From positions 372,001 to 436,000 of the forward strand of contig BRXU01000015.1 of assembly GCA_030267565.1 (NCBI GenBank): a stretch of 64,000 nt of DNA. Reading direction: 5' to 3'. Source of the stretch: Pleodorina starrii (lineage: Eukaryota; Chlorophyta; Chlorophyceae; Chlamydomonadales; Volvocaceae). The notes under the pieces were generated by a model. That model ran no database searches, was not told where the DNA came from, and saw only the letters and a list, made by a program, of their open reading frames with translations. Shown here one piece after another: positions 56,150 to 64,000 of the stretch (the first letter of the stretch is position 1; the number at the start of each line of letters is the position of its first letter). The position numbers and the translations under genes are program-made.

Positions 56150-58893
56150 GGGGGCAATTAGAACGGCCGTGAGGGGGCAGGCGGAGGCGGAGGTGGGGGT
56201 GGAGGTGGGGGTGGAGGTGGGGAATGGCGAAAGGGGAGGGAGGAAAGAATGCGGGCTGCTTGCATGTAGGGCGTCGTTTGGTGGGTGGGTGGGTGGGTGG
56301 GTCTGCAGTGGGGGCATCGTTTGCTTGTCATGCCGCAATGCATGGGGCTGGGGGGCCTGGGGGGCTGGGCCTCCGCTAGAAGGGGGCGGAGGGGGGCGGC
56401 AGGGGGGGAGGTGGGGGCGGCGAGGACGAGGGGGGCGGCTGGGGGAGGGGGAGCGTTGGAGAGACGGTTGGGTAGGGGCCCTGGAGGGACGGGAGTAAAA
56501 TGGCGTCGACGGACTGCGCGGGATCGTCGCCAACGCCGCCGTCGGTCTGCGGGAGAGGGGAAGGGGTGGGGATGGCTTTCCTCGGAAGGCTGTCCCGCTC
56601 CGGCCCGGCCTGACCGTGGCGCGAACGGAAAAGCGGCGAGCGTGGGGCAGTTGCGGTGGCGCCGCCTGTTGACTGCGGGTGTTGTCTTGCCTTAGGGTGC
56701 CCAGTGGTGGCCGATGGTTGATGACTCGACTCGATATAAGGGCTTCGTTTCACTTCATAGTCCGAGTGGGCGAGTGGGCTGGCGGACGCTTGGGGAGGCA
56801 GGGGCGAGGGCGGGGACGGGCCCCGCAGCGCCCCGGCGGGTGAGAAACCAGTTTGCATGACGTATGACACCATTTCGACGATGCACCGTTACGGAAGCAT
56901 GTTGCAATCACATCGTGGGGGGATCGTGGGGGATGCGACGTAGTCCTTGTAGAAGCCGCTTGCGGCAGCTGGAGTGCAGTGGCAGTGGCAAGAGGCGGCA
57001 CGGCGGCGGCGGGTCCTTGGAGCTTGGACCCTTCCTATCCGGCGTGGAGGCGGAGGGGTCCCGGCGAGGCCTTGCCGCCAAGGCCAGCAAGGCGAGGCGA
57101 GCGGTGGGGCGATTCCAAGCTGCCGAAGGGTCTCCGGCCACAGCGGCTGCTGTCCAGGGAGGGAAGGAGGGAGGATGGGATGAATGGATGGATGGCAGGG
57201 TTGGGAGCGCGCCGCAGCTTGCTGTCCGGAACGAGGCGCCGGCCCGTGGGGGCGGTGACTCGGGTCGCCCGATTGGGGCGGCGGCGCAACCATGCAAGGT
57301 CTTGCGTGTCTGGAGGGCTGGGACACTTGTAGCGGTGGCCGGGTTACAACCGCAAGAACCGTACGACATCGCCCCGCCTTAAGATGAGACCGGGACGCAG
57401 GAAACACAGTTTGCGCTCCCAGCTGCGCTCTGTGCGGAAATCGCCACGTTGCCTCGCTCCAACCACGACGTGTGCATTCGCCCCCGTCGCCTAGCTACTC
57501 GACTAGTACGGCAACACGAGAACCAGTGCTCGCGCGGAAAGCTCCTGGCCAGGATTTGAACTCCAAATGCTTAATACCAGCAACAACAACAACAACGACA
57601 ACAACAACAATAATTCATATAATAACATTCAAACGCGGGTGCAGTAATTCAAGACTGCTGAGGAGCGAGCGCGCAGTACTCGCCTAACCCGCCTACCCCT
57701 ACTGAATCGTCGCAATCACGGACACTCTTCAGCTACAGGAAACCTGACTGTAAAGTATCATTGCTGTACAGGGCAGGACAGTACTGCCGCAATCGGCCAA
57801 TGATCTGCGCCGCAATATCGGACAAGAGTACGACATTTCCAGTTGTTGGTGCCATCTTCCATTTCCATCTTGTTCCATTTTACGCAACGGCATCCGTGAG
57901 GGGGTTCCCGCTCCCCTTCCCTGTCCTGTCCTGTCCTGTCCTGCCTTTCCGCATCCATTACGCGGGCTGTGCGTCTCGCCTCCTAACTGTTGCTCGCCCC
58001 TTCACATAAATGCACAACTGCAACCAACCGACTCCGACCCCCAACATCCTCTGGAGGTCTTCCGTCGCTCATAAAACAAATGACGGGGTAGCAGGCACTG
58101 CACGGCCCCTGAAAGGCTGGAACCACGAGAGGTATGCCCCGCCCCGCCCCGGCCCCCCCACCCCCGCATGCACCGCCCCGCCTCGCCGCCTCACCGCCCC
58201 CATCATATACCCTACCCACGACGACGCGGGTGGGTGGGTGGCTGGGTGGCAGTGTCCGACACGTGCGGGCGGGACGCCGGCGCCTGCCTGACCATCGCCC
58301 TTCGCCCGCCCAGGCCTAGTTTCCCTCCTCTTCCACCTCCCCATTCCACCTTCATCCCCTCCACCTGCCAGCAGTAGTCCCCAACGACGCAATGCACAAC
58401 GAACCAATCGCAACGCCCAAACAACCTTCCCCCGGCGCCTCACATCGGAACCAACCCAAGCCTCACAATCTGATCACATCAGCCCAAATCAGCCATCTGC
58501 CGCAACATCTGCACTCAACACGCAGCAGCCTGCCTCCCTCCCTCTCCTAAAGATGCCACGCCTTTCCGTCGGGTCAGTCAAAAGCCGTACGGGGCGGCTG
58601 TGCCAGCCCCACACGAGCTGCATCCTGAAGTGCTGCCACGCGCCTCCAGCAGCCGTACCCATGGGTCACTCTGACGCGTCGCATCAACGACCCGCGACTA
58701 TTTCGGGCCGCCGCCCCCCCCCGAATTGTCGTTCATTCATGCATGCTTCAGCCACAAAGGGGATTCCGCCGCCATCAAACCCCGTGGCATGTTCCCGCGA
58801 GCCCTCGCACTGCGCATATGCGGTATCCCACAGCCGCTCTGGCTGCGCCCTCCCCTCCCTCCCCTCTCCCCACCTCTCACCAGCACCGCCGCC
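56150..58893. other. Spacer between KH-gene and glycosyltransferase gene
   Basis: This 2.7-kb stretch lies between converging genes and has no supported gene. It begins with G-rich low complexity (56160-56470). A plus-strand TGTAA is at 57749, a CAA microsatellite at 57581-57610, and a CCTGT run at about 57919-57942. Confidence 0.45.
57581..57610 (+). repeat. CAA trinucleotide microsatellite
   Basis: About ten CAA-type triplets with one CGA/CAA interruption lie in a non-coding spacer. Confidence 0.85.
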
Positions 58894-61800
58894 CTAGCGC
58901 CTCTCCGCGGCAGCGCCCCCACCTCCACCACCGCCACCGCCAGATGCGCTGGCAACCAGGCTTGCCGCCGGCGACTCCCATGCCTCCGTCAGCGCCTCTT
59001 CGTCCACCGTCACCGCGTGGAAGCGATCAAAGTCCATCAGATTGCCCCCCTCCTGCTGCTGCTGCTGCTGGCCCTCGTCTTCGCCTTCGCTCTCGCCAGA
59101 AGCCCCACCCCCCGAGTGGCCGCGAAGTGCATGGCCTTGTCTCCGCTGGGCCTTCCTGTCTGCAGCAGCCGCCGCCTCGCGCTCCTGCCGCTGCTGCACC
59201 CGCTGCAGCAGCGCCCGGCGAAGCCTGCCCACCCGGCGACCCTCCTCCCCACCCGGCCCCTCCTGCTGCTGTTGTTGCTGCTGCTGTTGTTGTTGTTGTT
59301 GTTGCTGCCCGCCGCCGCCCGTGTCGTTGGTTGGCGATGTGGCTCTGGACAGCGCCCGGAGGTCATCCGCCTGGCGGGGCACACGGGGGGGAGGGGGGGT
59401 GCGTGTTAAGGTGTTATGCAATGCGCGTGCCTCAGCCCCCCCACCCCGGTGCCGCCTCATCGCCTCAGCCCCCCCCCCCCGCGCGCCGCCGCCGCCGCCG
59501 CCGACGGCACAGCCGACCCACCGACCCACGCGACCCGCTGATCCCTGTAGCACAACCCGTAGCCCAGCCAGCCGGCCTGCCTGGCCCCACCCGCCCGAAC
59601 TCCCCGGCTTGCGTGCCGGACCCACCTGCACCCACCTGCACGAACTCGGTGCGGTTGGCGGGCGGCACTGCGCCCGCCGCCCCCGCCGTAGCCACCGCCG
59701 CAAAGTCCCCCTGCAGGCTCCACTTGGTCTTGAACAGCTGCGGAGAGGGGGGAGGGGAGGGAAGGGGGGGGAGGCGCGAGGTGGTAGGGGGTGTGGGAGC
59801 GGGAGGTGGGAAATGTGGGTTGAGTTTGTTTGGGGAGGGGCAGCCAAAAGCGTAAAAAGCGGCTCAATGTATGCGCCCAACGCCGCCCAACGCCACCCAG
59901 CCCTACCCCAACCCCAACCCCGCTGCCAGTCCAGTCCAGGTGTCCGCTGACCTGCGCCACTGCGGGTGTGGCCAGCCAGGCGCATGCGTCCTCAAGTCTC
60001 AGCGCCTCCACATCGTCGTACACCCACTGCACCCACTCCGAGGTGTAGGTGCACAGACCGCTGAGAGGGGGCGGGGGAGGGGGGCCGAGAGGGGGGGGGC
60101 GGGAGAGTAAGGGGTTGAAGAGTACGAAATACCCAGAAACAAGAGGCAAGCTCACAATCTTGGAAGGGGGTGTGACCAAGACAGCCGGGGAAGTGTAACC
60201 GAGCAAACAGACCTGTCCACACCGCGCTTCTGCCTGCCTGCCTGCCTGCCTGCCTGGCCGCATGTCGTCAGTTCCCCCTAGCCAGTTTGGACTGTCCTTC
60301 TTTGTGTCCCCTCCCCTTCCCTCCTTCCCTCCCTTCCCGCCCCTCAGAGCCTCGACTTCTGCCCCACTGCCTGCCCCACCGCCAGCCAGCCTGCCTGCCT
60401 GTCTGGACCGTCTCGGTCCGTCTCCGACCTACTCATCCACTGATCTACTCGACATCAGCTTCACGCGCTGTGCCCCCTTCCCCCCTCCCCCCTTCTCCCT
60501 CGCTGCCTCCCCACCTGCCTCTCGCTGTCCCCCCGCCCCCCGCCCGCTCGCCAACCCGACTCACTTCAGGAAGGCCTGCTCGCAGACGTTGAAGAAGTCG
60601 CACTTGCCCGCGGTGAGGAAGGCCAACAGCTCGTGGGGCTTGGGGCCGTGGAAGTGCAGGATGAAGGCGGCGGGGTCGTGGGCGTTGTAGGGCTTGGTAT
60701 TGAAGGACTGGGACAGCATCTGGTTTCGGAGGTCGGACTCGTAGTACTGCGCAGCGGAGAGGGGGTGCGGGGGCGGGGCGGGGCGGGGTGCGGTGGGAGC
60801 CACAAATCCCGCTACGTGACGTTGATGCCACACGGCGCGCACGCACGCACACACGGGCATCATCCGTGCCGAGTGCGACAACCGTACCGTGTACGACACG
60901 ACGCCGTACCCATACCCATACCCACACCCACCTTGTTCATGATGCCCTGGTCGGCCGGCCCGTAGTTTGTGTAGTACAGTCCGTTGTCGTTCTCAAGCAT
61001 CATGGATATGAAGGCGGGGTAGTTGAGGCGCATGGTGGGCAGATTGGCCAGGATCACGCCAGCGTTGTACGGAAACATGTCAATGAACTCGTACGACATC
61101 GATATCGACTTCGGCAGCGGCAGGCCTGCGCGCGGGGGGAGCGGCACGGGGGACGAGGGTGGGGGAAAAAGAGGAAAGCGCAGCGCTGGGACGGACGGAC
61201 AGAGGCGACGCACAAGCAAACCCACACAACGGAAGGCGGCTGGGCGTGGGGGCTGGGGCTGGGGCTGGGGGGTCGCCGCAACCGCCGCCATCTTCTCCCC
61301 TCTCCCACCCGCGCGACCCTCCCCTTCCCCTCCGCCATCCTGCCCTGCCCTGCCCTGCCCTCCGCTCTCACCAAAGTCGTCCAGCCGAATGGGCCGTCTG
61401 AAGTACACGTCCGCATCCGTGTACAGCACGTACGTGTACTGGTCCAGGATGGGCACCACGGGCAGATCCACCCGCTGGAAGGTGGACACGAGCATGTCGG
61501 GGGTCTTGAACAGGTGGGAGTGGTGCACGTTGTCCTGTGTGTGGAGGTATGTGTATGTGGAGGGGGCAGAGGGCGGGTGGGTGGGCAGAGGGTGGGTGGG
61601 TGGGTGGGAGGGGACGGAGAGTGCGGTTGTGTCACGGTGGGGGGTCTCCAGACTCAGACTCAGACTCGGGTGGAGAAGAGAAGAGAAGAGAAGAGCCAAG
61701 GGGCTATACAGCAGCTGCAGCTGCTGGCCTTCCGTGCACTGCACTGCACACTCCACTGCACCGCAGGCAACCAGGGGGCAGCAGACGCGCCCCCTCCCCC

Positions 61801-62943
61801 TCCCCCTGCGGCAGCTGCTGCCCCCCCACCTTGGCCCGCGTCCTGGCCTTCCTCAGCAGCGCCTCCCTCCAGGCGGGTGCGTGGCGGATGAGGGTGACCC
61901 CCTGACCCGCCAGCCAGGAGGCGATGGGGGAGGAGGTGTCACCCTGGAAGATGCAGTAGGGCTGCAGGGAGCGGGTAGACAGCGCGGAGCTGCGGGAGGG
62001 GAGGGGAGGGGGAGGGGAGGGTGTAGGGGAGGGGAGAGAGGAAGAGGGGGATGAGGGGAGGCGGGAGGTGGGAGGGTAAAAAGGAGATACCGCAGCGGAG
62101 GGGCGGGCGGCGTTCCATGTGCGGGCAGGACACACACGCGGGGAGACAGAGACTTACCCCTCTCCCTTCCCTCACCCTCCCTTCCGGTTACAGCTCCGAG
62201 ACCACCACCTGGTGCCCCCTCCCTCAGCCCCCAACCACCACCCCCACCCCCGTTCCTCACCCCCAGCGCCCCCCAACCCCCAGCCCCTGCCCCCTTCCCC
62301 AAACCCTAAGCCCTCAGGGCCCCCAGTCCCTGCCCGCTCCCCCCAATGACCACTCACCGCACCGCCCCTCGCAGCATGTACTCGTAGTCGGGGCTCCAGC
62401 TGTTGTAGGTGAACACCCAGGGCAGGCGGGTCAGACCCGGCAGCAGCGCAGCAAGCGGGATGTTGCCGCCGTTGTAGTAGGCGGCCCAGCGGCCCCCGTG
62501 CCGTCGCTCCAGCAGCCCCAGCGCAGCAAAGGTCGACACGCTGTTGCCGATGAAGCGATCCGACCGCATTCCCACAAAGTACTCGACTAGCGCAGCGAAC
62601 TCGCGACCGCGACCCCCCAGCGGGGGCCAGGCGCGGCCGGCGGCGGCGCCGCCGCCGGAGGCGGCGGCGGCGGCGGCCCCCGCCGCCGCATCGCCGAGCA
62701 GACCCCGCTGCCGCCGCTGCCGCTGCCGTGTACCCTGACCCTGGCCCTGGGTCTGCTGCTGCTGCGTCGCGGTCGCTGCCGTTTGGTCCTGTCCAGCACC
62801 GCCGCCGTCGCCGGTGCCGCCGTCCTCCTGCTCCTGTACCCCCTGCTGCTGCTGCTGTTGCTGCTCGTCCAGCTGTGGGCAGACGTCGGCGCTGGTGACG
62901 GTTCGGTAGCCCAACGCGGCCAACTGCGCAAAGGCCTGTGGGG

Positions 62944-62974
<31 letters not shown>

Positions 62975-64000
62975 TGTGTAGTGGGGGTGGTGGGGGTGGT
63001 AGGGGTGGGGGTGAAAAAGAGAAGATACCGCAGCGAAGGGACGAAGACAGGGGGGTGGAGGTGGAGGTGGGGGTGTTACGGGGGGCGGGGCGTCAAGATA
63101 CAACTGCGAGAGTCGTTGCGAAAGACCAGGCGGGGTGGGTTGGGGTGCAGAAAAGGATAATCGCCAATCCAGCCGCGCAACCACACGCTCCAAATACACA
63201 ACCCAGACATACAACCTCCCCCTCCCCCCCTCCAAAAAATGAAATACACAAAACAGCCCACCAGCCCACCTTGTCGCGGCGGTCCTTCTCCACGTCGTCC
63301 CAGTACGACCCGACGTACAGTATCGTACTGTTGGACAGGCCGAACAGCGCCAGGCGCGCCCCGATGTCGTCCGTGTAGCTGTAGCAGTTGTCTCGCACCA
63401 TACCGTCGTTGATCGACTCCCAGCGCCTGTGGGGGCGGTGATGGTGGAGGTAGCGGTGGTGGTGAAGGCGAGGGGCAGGAGGGGTAAGGGGGAGCGACAG
63501 GCGAACAGTCGATGAGGGGGTGAGAGAAAAGACAGGTCATTTGGGTCCCTGGCAAGAGTGACTGAGAGAGGAATCGAACGGGGGTTGGGCGGGATTCGAC
63601 GATGGGAAGTGGGCGCAGCAGCAGCAACAGCAGCAGGAGTGGTGGTGGTGGTGGCAAGGGGCGCAGAGTAGCGCTCCCACACCGGCGAAAAGGCAAACGA
63701 CGGCAACGCAACATCGATTCCATCTCGACCCAACACACACCCCTCCATCCCAACCCCTCCCACGTCCCACCCGACCTGCAGTGCTCCAGCCAGTCGTTCT
63801 CGATGCGCAGGTGGATGAAATTGAAGCCGGAGGAGCCAGAGGGCGAGGGGGAGAGGGAGGAGGAGGGGGAGGGCGAGCCGCCAGCCGAGGTGCGGGGGGC
63901 GGCGGCTCCCTTGCTGCCGCCCCCGGGCTCCAGGGAGCGGCCCCCACCCCCGCCCCCACCGCCCCCACCCCCACCGCCACCCCCACCGCGGCGGGCGATG
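58894..64000 (-). CDS. Dual glycosyltransferase: O-FucT-like plus GT8-like (5' part missing)
   Basis: Ten exons lie in the window: 64000-63776 (runs off the edge), 63426-63270, 62935-62358, 61989-61830, 61534-61372, 61125-60932, 60746-60565, 60060-59952, 59737-59636 and 59370-58894. Phases agree; about 780 residues are visible. The first part resembles protein O-fucosyltransferases, with FNFIHLRIENDWLEHC, ILYVGSYWDD and RSDRFIGNSVSTFAALGLLE, interrupted by a Gln/Gly/Ala-rich insertion in the third visible exon. The second resembles GT8 enzymes, with YTYVLYTDADVYFRRPI (DXD-type metal motif), FPYNAGVILANL, NYGPADQGIMNK and AAFILHFHGPKPHELLAFL. A Gln- and Glu-rich tail follows. Both parts should act in the secretory pathway (inference), perhaps on extracellular-matrix glycoproteins. 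The signal or membrane anchor would be in the missing N-terminus. Confidence 0.78.
59263..59307 (-). repeat. Poly-glutamine tract
   Basis: Fifteen consecutive CAA/CAG codons on the minus strand encode a Gln run in the last exon of the glycosyltransferase gene. A second, shorter Gln run is at about 59050-59070. Confidence 0.9.
61674..61695 (+). repeat. AGAAG pentanucleotide microsatellite
   Basis: About four AGAAG units lie in an intron of the glycosyltransferase gene. Confidence 0.8.
62074..62097 (-). repeat. Dispersed GCGGTATCTCC...TTTTTACC motif
   Basis: The minus strand reads CGCTGCGGTATCTCCTTTTT then ACC, in an intron of the glycosyltransferase gene. It matches the element at 5164-5186. 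Confidence 0.6.
62944..62971 (+). repeat. GA dinucleotide microsatellite
   Basis: About 13 GA units lie directly beside the acceptor of the third visible glycosyltransferase exon. Read on the coding strand they form a CT-rich polypyrimidine tract. Confidence 0.9.
63009..63035 (-). repeat. Dispersed GCGGTATCTTC...TTTTTCACC motif
   Basis: The minus strand reads CGCTGCGGTATCTTCTCTTT then TTCACC. This is a second copy of the motif in the same gene, in the next intron upstream of the copy at 62074. Confidence 0.6.

Noticed and set aside
57541..57580. Sequence resembling a tRNA T-arm on the minus strand (GGAGTTCAAATCC).
   Set aside because: The T-stem does not pair fully and no acceptor, D or anticodon arm can be placed around it.
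60565..60580. TGA read as a stop after EQAFLK in the glycosyltransferase.
   Set aside because: The TGA lies inside a GTGAGT donor. Splicing to 60060 restores NGLCTYTSEWVQWVY in frame with consistent phase.
62354..63763. Single 469-codon minus-strand frame covering the third visible glycosyltransferase exon and upstream intron.
   Set aside because: Only 62358-62935 matches the family. The upstream part is intron read-through containing the dispersed repeat, and the next exon (63270-63426) is in a different frame.

Overview
The window reads as nuclear DNA of a volvocine green alga (Chlamydomonas/Volvox/Gonium-type, Chlorophyta). The evidence is a very GC-rich sequence, many short GT-AG introns in every gene, long Gly/Ala/Pro/Gln low-complexity insertions, TGTAA-type polyadenylation signals, and a gene set (H2A.Z, PRP18, PP2A B', GAR1, MLO, PCID2, PITHD1) found in green eukaryotes. 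The species cannot be fixed from the sequence. I rebuilt the gene models by joining reading frames at splice sites and checking that intron phases agree. No transcript evidence was available.

Layout. 1-597 (+): 3' end of an organellar rRNA methyltransferase (rsmH/mraW). 1258-2134 (-): histone H2A.Z. 4727-9014 (-): splicing factor PRP18. 9668-11730 (+): PP2A B'/B56 subunit. 13683-15210 (+): GAR1. 15211-19534: gene-poor, with a relic copy of part of PRP18. 19535-26238 (-): an MLO-family membrane protein carrying C-terminal EF-hands. 28157-33754 (-): an M3 peptidase resembling mitochondrial intermediate peptidase. 33936-37020 (+): an SRPBCC/polyketide-cyclase-like domain fused to a J-domain. 38297-39751 (+): a small second J-domain protein. 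41929-44411 (+): a C2-domain protein with a YGAPPPA-repeat tail. 45617-49909 (-): PCID2/Thp1-like PCI protein. 50406-52626 (+): PITHD1. 53540-56149 (+): a KH-domain protein with an unknown C-terminal half. 58894-64000 (-, runs off the right edge): an O-fucosyltransferase-like domain joined to a GT8-like domain.

The genes do not form one pathway. RNA processing and export is over-represented (PRP18, GAR1, PCID2, KH protein, rRNA methyltransferase). Three head-to-head pairs share intergenic regions of 181 bp (M3 peptidase/SRPBCC-J), 496 bp (PCID2/PITHD1) and 653 bp (PRP18/PP2A B'). The most unusual items are domain combinations: MLO with EF-hands and a roughly 630-residue cytoplasmic-loop insertion, the SRPBCC-J fusion beside a second J-protein gene, and the dual glycosyltransferase. 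At DNA level the window has two families of short dispersed motifs, a pair of consecutive micro-exons (17 and 12 nt), a 131-bp tandem duplication, a perfect 16-bp hairpin, and several stop-free introns whose length is a multiple of three.
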